From assembly GCF_900090145.1 (NCBI RefSeq), contig NZ_FMHI01000021.1, forward strand, positions 63,213 to 127,212: 64,000 bases of DNA, written 5' to 3'. The notes beneath the pieces are model-generated. The model was not told where the DNA came from. It did no database searches and worked only from the letters and a program-made list of their open reading frames with translations. Source of the DNA: Streptomyces sp. WMMB 322. GTDB taxonomy: Bacteria > Actinomycetota > Actinomycetes > Streptomycetales > Streptomycetaceae. Both the position numbers and the translations under genes were made by a program. This document shows positions 44,435 to 53,231 of this stretch, piece by piece (position 1 is the stretch's first letter; each line of letters starts with the position of its first letter).

Positions 44435-46204
44435 GTGCCTCAACTACGTCTCGCACTGAACCAGATCGACTCGACCGTCGGCGACCTCGAGGGCAATGCC
44501 GAGGCCGTCCTGAGGTGGACCCGGCACTCGGCCGGGCAAGGGGCGCACCTCGTGGCGTTCCCCGAGATGATGCTCACCGGGTACCCCGTGGAGGACCTGG
44601 CGCTGCGCGGCTCGTTCGTCGACGCCAGCCGCGCCGCACTGCGCACGCTCGCGCGGAGGCTGGCCGACGAGGACCTGGGCGACGTGCCCGTCGTCGTGGG
44701 TTATCTCGACCGCGCCGAGCACGTGCGGGCGACGCTGGGCAGCCCGGCGGGCGCACCACAGAACGCCGCGGCCGTGCTGCACGGAGGCGAGGTCGTGCTG
44801 ACCTTCGCCAAGCACCATCTGCCCAACTACGGCGTATTCGACGAGTTCCGCTACTTCGTGCCGGGACGCTCCCTGCCCGTCGTCCGCGTGCACGGGGTCG
44901 ACGTCGCGCTCGCGATCTGCGAGGACCTGTGGCAGAGCGGCGGCCGGGTGCCCGCCGCCCGTGACGCGGGGGCCGGACTGCTGCTCTCCGTCAACGCCTC
45001 CCCGTACGAGCGCGACAAGGACGACACCCGCCTGGACCTGGTGCGCAGGCGGGCCCAGGAGGCCGGCTGCACCACGGCGTATCTGGCGATGACGGGCGGG
45101 CAGGACGAGCTGGTCTTCGACGGCGACTCGATCGTCGTCGGCGCCGACGGCGAAGTCGTCGCACGCGCCCCGCAGTTCGAGGAGTGCTGCGTCGTTGTGG
45201 ACCTGGAGCTGCCGGCCGCCGCGGCCGAGCCGCCCTCCGGCACCGTCGACGACGGGCTGACCGTCGAGCACGTCGTCCTCTCCGGGGACCCCCTGCCCCC
45301 GTACGAGCCGGAGGCGGCGGGCACCGAGGCACCCCGCATGGAGGACGACGAGGAGATCTACACGGCGCTCGTCGTGGGCCTTCGCGCGTACGCGGCCAAG
45401 AACGGCTTCCGCTCCGTGGTGCTCGGCCTCTCGGGCGGCATCGACTCCGCGCTGTGCGCCGTGATCGCCTGCGACGCCCTCGGGCCCGGGAACGTCAACG
45501 CCGTCTCGATGCCCTCGCGTTACTCCTCGCAGCACTCGAAGGACGACGCCGCCGAACTGGCACGGCGAACCGGCCTGTCCTTCCGCACGGTGCCGATCGG
45601 CCCGATGTTCGACGCCTTCATGAAGAACCTGGAGCTGACCGGCGTCGCCGAGGAGAACCTCCAGTCCCGGCTGCGCGGCGTCACGCTGATGGGCATCTCC
45701 AACCAGGAGGGCCACATCGTGCTCGCGCCGGGCAACAAGTCCGAGCTCGCATGCGGGTATTCGACGCTCTACGGCGACTCCGTCGGCGCCTACGGGCCGA
45801 TCAAGGACGTCTACAAGACGAACGTCTTCCGCCTGGCGAAGTGGCGCAACCGCGCGGCCGCCGAGCGCGGCGAGACACCGCCCATCCCGGAGAACAGCAT
45901 CGCCAAGCCGCCGAGCGCGGAGCTGCGCCCCGGCCAGGTCGACACCGACTCCCTTCCCGACTACGACGTGCTGGACCGCATCCTGAAGCTGTACGTGGAC
46001 GGCGACGTGGGCCTCGAGGGGATCGTCGCGCGCGGCTTCGACCCGGAAGTCGTCGGACGGGTGCTGCGCATGACGGACGCCGCCGAGTACAAGCGCCGCC
46101 AGTACCCGCCGGGCACGAAGATCTCCGCGAAGGGCTTCGGCAAGGACCGCCGGCTTCCCATCACCAACCGCTGGCGGGAGAAGGCGGACGGCGACGCGGA
46201 CTGA
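44435..46204 (+). CDS. nadE: Glutamine-dependent NAD+ synthetase
   Basis: 589 residues. It converts nicotinate adenine dinucleotide to NAD+ using glutamine and ATP. The N-terminal nitrilase-type amidohydrolase carries the Glu44-Lys-Cys triad (AFPEMMLTGY, TFAKHHLPNYG, VALAICEDLW). The synthetase domain starts with the PP-loop LGLSGGIDSAL near residue 335, followed by NKSELACGYSTLYGDSVGAY. The GTG at 44435 is seven bases after TACAGT and has no ribosome-binding site, so the mRNA is probably leaderless; a GTG at 44426 would lie inside the -10 element. The stop codon is part of a strong terminator hairpin. Confidence 0.96.
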   Translation: MPQLRLALNQIDSTVGDLEGNAEAVLRWTRHSAGQGAHLVAFPEMMLTGYPVEDLALRGSFVDASRAALRTLARRLADEDLGDVPVVVGYLDRAEHVRATLGSPAGAPQNAAAVLHGGEVVLTFAKHHLPNYGVFDEFRYFVPGRSLPVVRVHGVDVALAICEDLWQSGGRVPAARDAGAGLLLSVNASPYERDKDDTRLDLVRRRAQEAGCTTAYLAMTGGQDELVFDGDSIVVGADGEVVARAPQFEECCVVVDLELPAAAAEPPSGTVDDGLTVEHVVLSGDPLPPYEPEAAGTEAPRMEDDEEIYTALVVGLRAYAAKNGFRSVVLGLSGGIDSALCAVIACDALGPGNVNAVSMPSRYSSQHSKDDAAELARRTGLSFRTVPIGPMFDAFMKNLELTGVAEENLQSRLRGVTLMGISNQEGHIVLAPGNKSELACGYSTLYGDSVGAYGPIKDVYKTNVFRLAKWRNRAAAERGETPPIPENSIAKPPSAELRPGQVDTDSLPDYDVLDRILKLYVDGDVGLEGIVARGFDPEVVGRVLRMTDAAEYKRRQYPPGTKISAKGFGKDRRLPITNRWREKADGDAD

Positions 46205-46242
46205 GACGCGGCGACCGCCCGCATCTCAGTCCGCGTCGCCGT
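46188..46242 (+). terminator. nadE terminator overlapping the stop codon
   Basis: A perfect 19-bp inverted repeat (46188-46206 with 46224-46242, 17-nt loop) includes the last four nadE codons and the TGA. Such overlap of a terminator stem with a stop codon is uncommon. Confidence 0.75.
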
Positions 46243-46334
46243 GCGTTCATCGACCGGAGGGGGCGTACGCCCACAGCCCCCGCCCCGATGGCGGCGCCGC
46301 GCCCGGCGACCGCGCAGCCGCCCCACCCACGGCA

Positions 46335-46362
46335 ACGGGCCCGTGCCGGAGCACGGGCCCGT
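46335..46362 (-). terminator. Terminator of the MFS gene
   Basis: ACGGGCCCGTGC and its complement with a CGGA loop lie 46 bp after the stop of the MFS gene on the minus strand. Confidence 0.7.
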
Positions 46363-46407
46363 ACCGGAGGGGCGGCGGCCGGCGAACACGCGCCGCCGCC
46401 CGGCAGG

Positions 46408-47631
46408 TCACCCGGAGACGCTCTCCGCCGGGCGTACCCGGCGCAGGCGCGGAACGCCGCGGGCGACGATGCGCGAGCGCGAGGCGGTCGTGCCGCGGTC
46501 CAGCACCCCCGCCAGCACGGCGATGCCGAGGCCGCTCAGCGCCAGCACCACGCCCACGAGCATGGGCGAACGCCAGCCCCAGCCCGCCGCGATGGCGACG
46601 CCGCCGAGCCAGGCTCCGCCCGCGTTGGCCAGGTTGAACGCGGACTGGTTTCCGGCGGAGGCCAGCGTCGGCGCGTGCCGCGCGTTCTGCATGATCAGCA
46701 TCTGCAGCGGTGTGGTGGTCATGAAGCCGAGCCCGCCGAGCACCACGACCATCGTCATCGCGGCCCACTTGATGTCGACGACCGAGTGGAAGACGAGCAT
46801 CGCGGCTGCGAGTGCGCCGAGGCCCCCGTAGAGCGTGGGCCGCAGGGCGCGGTCGGTGAGCGGACCGGCGGCCAGGGCACCCAGCGTCATCCCGATGCCG
46901 AAGAGCGCGAGCACGATCGTCATCGAGGAGGAGGCGAGTCCGGTGACCTCCGTCATGATCGAGGCGAGGTAGCTGTAGACCGCGAAGACTCCGCCGAAGC
47001 CGAAGACCGCGGTCAGCAGGCCGAGTACGACCTGCCGGTGGCCGAGAGCGCGGACCTCGTGGCCCACGCCCCGCTGGTGCTCCAGCGGCAGGTGCGGTAC
47101 GAGCGCGGCGAGGCTCACCATGGCGAGCACACCGATGGCGCTGACGACGAGGAACGTCGACCGCCAGCCGAGCGCCTGTCCGACGGCGGTGCCGGCCGGT
47201 ACGCCGACGATGTTGGCGACGGTCAGCCCCAGGAACATCGTCGCGACGGCGCGTGCCCGGCGGTCCTCCGTCACGAGGCGTGCGGCGACGACGGCGCCGA
47301 CGCCGAAGAAGGCCCCGTGCGGCAGGCCCGCCAGCACACGGCCGGCAAGCAGCCAGCCGTAGCCGGGCGCCAGCGCGGAGGCGAGGTTGCCGACGGTGAA
47401 GAGGCCCATGAGCAGCACCAGCATCCGCTTGCGCGGGACGCGGGAACCGACGGCGGTGAGGATCGGCGCACCTATGACGACGCCGATGGCGTAGGCGGAG
47501 ACGAGATGGCCGGCGGTGGGCACGGAAGTCCCCATGTCATCCGCGACGTTGGGAAGCAGCCCCATCATCACGAACTCGGTCGTGCCAATTCCGAAGGCGC
47601 TGATCGCAAGGGCGAGCAAGGCCAGAGGCAT
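46408..47631 (-). CDS. MFS transporter, DHA1 (12-TMS) family
   Basis: 407 residues. TM1 begins at the start codon (MPLALLALAISAFGIGTTEF, the sugar-efflux/AraJ-like GTTEF motif). Motif A appears as GSRVPRKRM between TM2 and TM3, and AGRVLAGLPHGAFFG is TM4. Proteins of this group export arabinose-like sugars, purine ribonucleosides or drugs. The substrate is unknown. An inverted repeat TGTTC-N7-GAACA lies 118 bp upstream in an A+T-richer promoter patch and may be its operator. Confidence 0.87.
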   Translation of the reverse strand: MPLALLALAISAFGIGTTEFVMMGLLPNVADDMGTSVPTAGHLVSAYAIGVVIGAPILTAVGSRVPRKRMLVLLMGLFTVGNLASALAPGYGWLLAGRVLAGLPHGAFFGVGAVVAARLVTEDRRARAVATMFLGLTVANIVGVPAGTAVGQALGWRSTFLVVSAIGVLAMVSLAALVPHLPLEHQRGVGHEVRALGHRQVVLGLLTAVFGFGGVFAVYSYLASIMTEVTGLASSSMTIVLALFGIGMTLGALAAGPLTDRALRPTLYGGLGALAAAMLVFHSVVDIKWAAMTMVVVLGGLGFMTTTPLQMLIMQNARHAPTLASAGNQSAFNLANAGGAWLGGVAIAAGWGWRSPMLVGVVLALSGLGIAVLAGVLDRGTTASRSRIVARGVPRLRRVRPAESVSG

Positions 47632-47748
47632 GGGCGGGAAACCTTTCAGGGCAGGGTCGAGCAGAGCTCGGGAAGTTCAGGGATGTGTGTGCTCGGCGTG
47701 CGCACCGAGGGCGCCTTCGGGCGTCTGCCGCCCTGGCACAGCTTCTTA

Positions 47749-47765
47749 TGTTCTCACACTGAACA
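47749..47765 (-). promoter_or_regulatory. Putative operator TGTTC-N7-GAACA upstream of the MFS gene
   Basis: The 5-bp perfect inverted repeat (47749-47753 and 47761-47765) sits in the only A+T-rich patch between the two genes. No regulator gene is adjacent, so the binding protein is unknown. Confidence 0.35.
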
Positions 47766-47849
47766 AAGTCTCTCAGACGTCGCGCCGCCGTGGCCACCAT
47801 CTGTGTCTCAGGACAGCAACAACCCGCCGGAACAGGCGTGATTCACACC

Positions 47850-47884
47850 ACGGGCCGCCAGGAACTGCTGTCCTGGCGGCCCGT
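47850..47884 (-). terminator. Terminator of the endonuclease/exonuclease/phosphatase gene
   Basis: ACGGGCCGCCAGGA and its exact complement form a 14-bp stem with a 7-nt loop, 79 bp after the gene's stop on the minus strand. Confidence 0.75.
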
Positions 47885-47962
47885 TGACCGGCGCTTGTGC
47901 GCCCGGTGCCGTGCATTGCGTGCGTGATGTGCGGGCGCGTGTGAAGAGCGCCACCACCCGCG

Positions 47963-49003
47963 TCAGAAGTCGACGGAGGCCGCCACCGGAAGGTGGTCGC
48001 TGCCAGTGGTGGGCAGCGACCAGGAGGCGACCGGCTCCAGCCCCTTCACCATGATCTGGTCGATCCGCGTCGTCGGGAACGAGGCCGGCCAGCTGAAGCC
48101 CGGGCCGTCTCCCGCCGCACCCTGCGTCGAGCGCATCTGGGACGTGACGGGCGCGAGGGCACGGTCGTTCATGGTGCCGTTGAGGTCCCCGAGCAGCACC
48201 TTCCTGCCCGTGGCGTCCTGCGCTATGGCCCTGCCGAGCGCCTCGGCACTGTCGTCCCGCTGCCCGGCGGTGAAACCGGAGGCGAACTCCAGCCGCACGG
48301 ACGGCAGATGGGCCGCGTACACGGCGACATCGCCCTTCGGCGTGGCCACCGTGGCGCGCATCGCCCGGGGCCAGCCCATCTTGATGTCGACGGTCCGCGC
48401 GTCCCGCATCGGGTACTTGCTCCACACACCGACCGTGCCCACGCGCTTGTGATGGCGGTACGCGCCGGCCAGCTCCTTGTCGTACTGCTCTGCCTGGGCT
48501 CCCGCGACCTCCTCCAGGGCGACGATGTCGGCTCCGGAGCCGGAGAGTTCACGCGCAGTGCGCGCCGGGTCGGGGTTGCTTGCGTTGACGTTGTGCGTGA
48601 CGACGGTGAGATCGCCGCCGGTGCCGGACTTGGGCGTGAACTGCCCGCCGAAGAGGTTCAGCCACACGAGGGCGGGCAGCACGAGCGCCACCAGCGCGAT
48701 CACGGACCGGCGCAGCAGAGCCAGCAGCGCCAGTACGGGCACGAGAGCGCCGCCCCAGGGAAGGAAGGTCTCCCACAGCGAGCCCAGGTTGCCGATGGTG
48801 TTGGGCACCTCGGAGTGCAGGAAGAGGGCGAGTCCGAGCAGCAGGGCGAGCGCGGCGAGGATCCAGCCGCGACGCCAGGCGCCCGGCCCGCCCCAGCCGG
48901 CGAACACCCTGGGCGCGGAACTCCCGTACCGGCGGGACCGGGCCCCGGCCCCGTGCCGCTCGCCGGAAGTCTTCGAGGCCTCCGCCATGTACGCGCGTGC
49001 CAT
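47963..49003 (-). CDS. Membrane-anchored endonuclease/exonuclease/phosphatase-family protein
   Basis: 346 residues. Three N-terminal membrane helices (about 46-62, 78-95, 100-118) are followed by an EEP domain outside the membrane: THNVNASNPDPARTARELSG with the N and later E (IVALEEVAGAQ), the H in YAAHLPS, GDLNGTMND, the substrate-distal TRIDQIMV and the C-terminal SDHLPVAASV with the catalytic His. Such proteins cleave phosphodiesters of DNA or phospholipids. ATG 49003 follows GAGGA at about 6 bases. It is monocistronic. Confidence 0.88.
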   Translation of the reverse strand: MARAYMAEASKTSGERHGAGARSRRYGSSAPRVFAGWGGPGAWRRGWILAALALLLGLALFLHSEVPNTIGNLGSLWETFLPWGGALVPVLALLALLRRSVIALVALVLPALVWLNLFGGQFTPKSGTGGDLTVVTHNVNASNPDPARTARELSGSGADIVALEEVAGAQAEQYDKELAGAYRHHKRVGTVGVWSKYPMRDARTVDIKMGWPRAMRATVATPKGDVAVYAAHLPSVRLEFASGFTAGQRDDSAEALGRAIAQDATGRKVLLGDLNGTMNDRALAPVTSQMRSTQGAAGDGPGFSWPASFPTTRIDQIMVKGLEPVASWSLPTTGSDHLPVAASVDF

Positions 49004-49284
49004 CCGCTGTCCTCACTCGCTTGCCGTCGTTGTCGAACCATAGGTGATGCGGAACGGGTAGTTCCTGTCCGGCGAATGTCCCGCACAACGCCCCTGCCCG
49101 CCACGGCGGGTTGGGGGAATCCCCATGTGTGGTGCAGGACGAACTCCCGGCCAGGTGAGGTTCCTGCCCGGGGCCGGTCCGCGGGAGCTGTGACGGATCA
49201 CGCACACGCCCCCGGAGGACCCCGCTCCTCCGCGCCCGCCGCCCAACGCGCAGCGAGCGACCGGACAGGCGGGAGCGTCCGCGC

Positions 49285-49905
49285 TCACCCGCCGGGGCGC
49301 ACCCCGTCCAGCACGGAGTCGACGATCTGCTCGGCGAGCCCCTCGGGGAGATCCTTTCCCTCGTGCAGGACCGTACGGGTGAGCATCGGCCCGGTGAAGA
49401 GCTCTCCGAGCAGGCCCAGGTCGATGTCGTCGCGCAGTTCGCCGCAGGAGACGCCGCGCCGCAGCACGCCGTGCAGGGTCTCGCGGCGGGCCTTGATGAC
49501 GCTGTCGTGGTACTGCTGCCACAGCTTCGGGTGGCTCTTGACGTGGCTCGTCATGGTGCGCAGGACGGCGGACTGGCGCTTGGCCATCCCCACCCGCCGG
49601 TACCACTCGAGGAGCGCGACGAGGTCGTCCCGTACGGACTCGCCCCGCGGTGCGGCCGGAGGCTCCTCCAGCGCGTCGACGACGGCCAGCAGCAGTTCGT
49701 CCTTGCCGCCGGGCCAGCGCCGGTAGACGGTCGCCTTCCCGACTCCCGCGACCCGTGCGACGCCCTCGATGGACAGGGCGTCGATCGACGTGCCCTCCTC
49801 CAGCAGCCGCAGCACTCCCTCGATGATGGCGCGCTCCGCCGCCTCGCTTCGCGGGCGGCCCCGCCGCACGGGCGCGGCGCCGGACGCCGACGGCGTCGGA
49901 TTCAT
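49285..49905 (-). CDS. TetR-family transcriptional regulator
   Basis: 206 residues. The N-terminal TetR helix-turn-helix is RSEAAERAIIEGVLRLLEEG followed by LSIEGVARVAGVGKATVYRR. The C-terminal ligand domain follows the TetR_C pattern. The ATG at 49905 is preceded by AAGGAG at seven bases; longer frames extend through an Ala-rich stretch without a start signal. It lies 195 bp downstream of the MFS pump on the same strand and is likely its repressor, with a candidate operator at 51720-51738. Confidence 0.92.
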   Translation of the reverse strand: MNPTPSASGAAPVRRGRPRSEAAERAIIEGVLRLLEEGTSIDALSIEGVARVAGVGKATVYRRWPGGKDELLLAVVDALEEPPAAPRGESVRDDLVALLEWYRRVGMAKRQSAVLRTMTSHVKSHPKLWQQYHDSVIKARRETLHGVLRRGVSCGELRDDIDLGLLGELFTGPMLTRTVLHEGKDLPEGLAEQIVDSVLDGVRPGG

Positions 49906-50100
49906 CGTGGTGCTCCTTCGGTCACGGGCTTCCGCCCGGTCCTTCGCGGGCTTCGGGCCGCTTGCGTCGCGGGCCGCGGCAGCGGTCGCGGTGCCGGGCC
50001 GGCGGACGCCGCCGGAGGCCGCTTCGCAACTGCCGGCGGGGTCGCACGATTCTGTCACGGCCCGGCCCCTGCGCCCCTCCGGCAACCGCGCGCGTTCCCG

Positions 50101-51696
50101 TCAACGCCCGGCGCCGACCGGCGTGTTGGTCTCGTCCTGCTCCGGCTCTCCGGCCTCGCCCGTCCGCGCCTGCGGTTTGCCCGGCAGCCACAGGGCGACG
50201 ACCAGCGCTCCCAGCAGCGCCACGGCGGCCGAGCCGAGCACCGTCACGTGCATCGCGTCGATGAAGGCGTCCTTGGCCGGGCCCACCAACTCCCGTCCCG
50301 CGGGCCCCAGTCGGGACGCCACGGCCAGTGTCCCCTCGATCGACTCGGCGGCGGCGTGCCGCGTGCCCTCCGGCAGCGGCAGCTGCGCCAGCCGGCCCTC
50401 GATGCCCTCCCGGTAGCGCGCCGAGAGCAGCGAACCGAGCACGGCCACCCCCATGGCGCCGCCGACCTGCCGGAAGGTGTTGTTGACCGCCGACCCCGAG
50501 CCCGCCTTCTCGCGCGGCAGCGACTGCATGATCGAGACCGTGGCGGGCGGCATGATGTGCGCCATCGCCGTGCCCTGGACGAAGAAGACCACCTCCAGCG
50601 CCCACACCGGCGTCGTACGGCCGAAGAGCACGAACGCCGCCATACCCGCCCCCACCAGCACCATCCCGCCCGCGCAGACGGCCTTCGCGCCGAAGCGGTC
50701 CACGACCAGCCGCGCACGCGGCGCGAAGACGAGCTGCGCGAGGGCGAGCGGAGTCATCAGCAGCCCGGCCTCCAGCGCCGAGAAGCCGCGCACGCTCTGC
50801 ATGTAGAAGACCGCGAAGAACGTCACGCCCATCAGCGCGAAGAAGACCAGGGCGATGGCGGTGACGGCCGCGGAGAACGCGGGATTGCGGAAGTACGTGA
50901 CGTCGATGGCGGGGTGGTCGCTGCGCCGCTCGTGGAAGACGAAGGCGGCCAGGACGGCCACTCCCCCGCCCAGGGGCAGCAGCACCCCGGGGTCGGTGAA
51001 GTCGGCGAGCTGGCCTCCCTTGATGATCCCGTAGACCAGCAGCACCAGACCGGCGACGGACAGCAGCACGCCCAGCGGGTCCAGCCGCCCGGGCCGCGGG
51101 TCACGGGAGTCGGGGACCAGCAGCACCATCGCCGCGAGAGCCACGAGGACGATCGGCACGTTGACCAGGAAGACCGAGCCCCACCAGTAGTGCTCCAGCA
51201 GCGCGCCGCCCGTGACGGGGCCGACGGCGATGCCGAGCCCGACGCCGCCCGCCCAGATGCCGATGGCCTTGGGTTGCTCGTCCCGTTCGAAGACGTTCAT
51301 GAGGATGGCGAGGGTGGAGGGCATGACGAACGCGCCTCCGAAGCCCATCACGGCACGGAACGCGATGAGCTGGCCCGGCGAGGTGGCCAGGGCGGCGAGG
51401 ACGGAGCCCAGGCCGAAGACGACGAGCCCGAAGAGGAGCACCCTGCGCCGTCCCAGCCGGTCGCCCAGCAGGCCCGCCGTGAAGAGGAGCCCGGCGAAGA
51501 CGAGCGTGTAGGAGTTGATCGCCCACTCCAACTCGCTCTGGCTCGCGCCGAGTCCGGTCGGCGCGGGCTGGGCGATGGTCTTCATCGCCACGTTGAGGAT
51601 CGAGTTGTCCAGGACGACTATCAGCAGGCTCAGCATCAGCACGCCGAGGATCACCCAGCGTCGGCGGTGCACGTTCTGGGGCACGGGGGAACTCAT
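50101..51696 (-). CDS. MFS multidrug exporter, DHA2 (14-TMS) family
   Basis: 531 residues. TM1 has the DHA2 motif LIVVLDNSILNVAM, motif A is GDRLGRRRVLL, TM4 is RAVMGFGGAFVMPST and TM5 motif C GPVTGGALLEH. It belongs to the EmrB/QacA type of proton-driven pumps. ATG 51696 is seven bases from TAGAGT (minus strand), so it may be leaderless. Its upstream palindrome and the downstream TetR gene suggest drug-inducible expression. Confidence 0.9.
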   Translation of the reverse strand: MSSPVPQNVHRRRWVILGVLMLSLLIVVLDNSILNVAMKTIAQPAPTGLGASQSELEWAINSYTLVFAGLLFTAGLLGDRLGRRRVLLFGLVVFGLGSVLAALATSPGQLIAFRAVMGFGGAFVMPSTLAILMNVFERDEQPKAIGIWAGGVGLGIAVGPVTGGALLEHYWWGSVFLVNVPIVLVALAAMVLLVPDSRDPRPGRLDPLGVLLSVAGLVLLVYGIIKGGQLADFTDPGVLLPLGGGVAVLAAFVFHERRSDHPAIDVTYFRNPAFSAAVTAIALVFFALMGVTFFAVFYMQSVRGFSALEAGLLMTPLALAQLVFAPRARLVVDRFGAKAVCAGGMVLVGAGMAAFVLFGRTTPVWALEVVFFVQGTAMAHIMPPATVSIMQSLPREKAGSGSAVNNTFRQVGGAMGVAVLGSLLSARYREGIEGRLAQLPLPEGTRHAAAESIEGTLAVASRLGPAGRELVGPAKDAFIDAMHVTVLGSAAVALLGALVVALWLPGKPQARTGEAGEPEQDETNTPVGAGR

Positions 51697-51719
51697 GGCC
51701 GGAACTCTACCGTATTCCG

Positions 51720-51738
51720 ATACGAGGCCGTCTCGTAT
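51720..51738. promoter_or_regulatory. Palindromic TetR-type operator upstream of the MFS pump
   Basis: ATACGAG-N5-CTCGTAT is a perfect 7-bp inverted repeat 24 bp upstream of the MFS start and just beyond its likely -10 element (51704-51709). Position and length fit a TetR dimer that blocks the promoter. Confidence 0.65.
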
Positions 51739-51815
51739 TGGATAGGGCGTGGCCCCGGCTCCTCCCGGTCCATCGTTCTCTTCCTTCGCCCGACGGCGCG
51801 TGCCAGCATGGAGGG

Positions 51816-51910
51816 GTCTCCCCGGGCGAACGCCATTGGGGTCTCCCCAGGCGAACGCCATTGGGGTCTCCCCAGGCGAACGCCATTGGGGTCTCCCCAG
51901 GCGAACGCCT
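51816..51910 (+). repeat. 25-bp tandem repeats capable of forming hairpins, upstream of panB
   Basis: GTCTCCCC[G/A]GGCGAACGCC plus ATTGGG is repeated at 51816-51840, 51841-51865 and 51866-51890, with a partial fourth copy to 51910. Within each unit CCCCA pairs with TGGGG and GGC with GCC, so the array would fold into a row of hairpins in RNA or single-stranded DNA. It lies 64 bp before the panB start. Confidence 0.85.
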
Positions 51911-51973
51911 AGGGGACGTATCCGGGGACGCCGTCAGGTGCCTCGAGACGACAACACACAGGAGCGTTCAGCC

Positions 51974-52852
51974 ATGTCTGATGCGCAGAAACAGGACCGC
52001 GTCCCTGAAGGGCCGTCCAAGAAGCAGCCCGCGGCCCTCTACGGCGGCGTACGCAACCGCCGCGTCACCGTCCGCGACCTCGGTTCCGCGAAGGACCGCG
52101 GCGAGCGGTGGCCCATGCTCACCGCCTACGACGCCATGACGGCCTCCGTCTTCGACGAGGCGGGCATCCCCGTCCTGCTCGTCGGCGATTCCATGGGCAA
52201 CTGCCACCTCGGCTACGAGACCACCGTGCCGGTGACCCTCGACGAGATGACCATGCTCACCGCCGCCGTCGTACGGGGGACCGAACGGGCCCTGATCGTC
52301 GCGGACCTCCCCTTCGGCACGTACCAGGAAGGCCCCGTACAGGCGTTGCGCAGCGCCACCCGGCTCGTCAAGGAGGCGGGAGCCGGTGCGGTGAAGCTGG
52401 AGGGCGGCGAGCGGTCGGCGCACCAGATCGAGCTGATGGTGCAGTCCGGCATCCCGGTCATGGCCCATGTCGGCCTCACGCCGCAGTCCGTGCACGCGAT
52501 GGGCTACCGGGTGCAGGGCCGCGGCGAGGAGGCGGCGCAGCAGCTGCTGCGCGACGCCAAGTCGGTGCAGGACGCGGGCGCGTTCGCGGTCGTGCTGGAA
52601 GCCGTCCCGGCCGGACTCGCCGCCGAGGTCACCCGCTCTCTGCACGTGCCGACCATCGGCATCGGCGCCGGCGCGGAGACCGACGCCCAGGTGCTGGTGT
52701 GGACGGACATGGCGGGGATGACGGCCGGCCGCGTGCCGAGCTTCGTCAAGCAGTACGCACAGCTGCGCCAAACCCTCGGCGACGCGGCGAAGGAGTTCGC
52801 ACAGGACGTGATCGCGGGCGACTTCCCCGAGGAGCGGCACAGCTTCGCCTGA
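51974..52852 (+). CDS. panB: 3-methyl-2-oxobutanoate hydroxymethyltransferase
   Basis: 292 residues. This first enzyme of pantothenate synthesis transfers a hydroxymethyl group from methylene-tetrahydrofolate to alpha-ketoisovalerate. Family blocks include MLTAYDAMTASVFDEAG, LVGDSMGNCHLGYETTVPVT (substrate and Mg2+ region), AGAVKLEGG, PVMAHVGLTPQSVH, VLEAVPAGLAAEVT and TIGIGAG. ATG 51974 has GGAG nine bases upstream. A 35-residue polar N-terminus is present, as in other streptomycetes. Its 5' leader contains the hairpin repeat array. Confidence 0.95.
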   Translation: MSDAQKQDRVPEGPSKKQPAALYGGVRNRRVTVRDLGSAKDRGERWPMLTAYDAMTASVFDEAGIPVLLVGDSMGNCHLGYETTVPVTLDEMTMLTAAVVRGTERALIVADLPFGTYQEGPVQALRSATRLVKEAGAGAVKLEGGERSAHQIELMVQSGIPVMAHVGLTPQSVHAMGYRVQGRGEEAAQQLLRDAKSVQDAGAFAVVLEAVPAGLAAEVTRSLHVPTIGIGAGAETDAQVLVWTDMAGMTAGRVPSFVKQYAQLRQTLGDAAKEFAQDVIAGDFPEERHSFA

Positions 52853-53231
52853 CGGCCGGTTCGAGGGCGCCCGACACCCCGGTCGAAGGCGCCGGTTCCG
52901 CGAGGGCCCCGGGCCCCGGAGCTCGGGGTTCCGCGGGCCCCGGGCCCCGGGGCTCGGAGCTCGGGGTTCCGCGGGCGCCGGGGCCCGGGGCACGGTCACG
53001 GGCCGCCCGGCCCGTGACCGTGCCGCATGCTGCGTGAGCCGGGCCGTCCCGTGCGTATCCCGCGCCGGACGGCCCCGTTCACGAACGAGCGCCGGCCGGG
53101 GTCCGCAGATGTACGGCACGACGCTGCGCCGTAGGTGCATTCCAGGACCTTCCGGTCGTCATCGGGACGAACTCCCGCAAGGCACGGGACCGTTGGCCCG
53201 CCCCGTCACGCTCCGGGTACGGTCTGACCCC
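52853..53231. other. 379-bp spacer with GC repeats and the panB terminator
   Basis: Between about 52894 and 52990 an imperfect duplication of a G/C block (GAGCTCGGGGTTCCGCGGG occurs twice) is seen. The terminator is at 52989-53024. The leaderless promoter of the protease gene (TACGGT 53218-53223) closes the region. No gene is seen. Confidence 0.5.
52989..53024 (+). terminator. panB terminator
   Basis: GGCACGGTCACGGGCC pairs exactly with its complement across a 4-nt loop (16-bp stem), 137 bp after the panB stop. Confidence 0.8.

Larger units (their letters stand above)
47632..47962. other. 331-bp spacer with MFS promoter region and the nuclease terminator
   Basis: The A+T-richer patch around 47745-47775 probably holds the MFS promoter/operator. 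The hairpin at 47850-47884 ends the upstream operon. No gene is seen. Confidence 0.5.
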
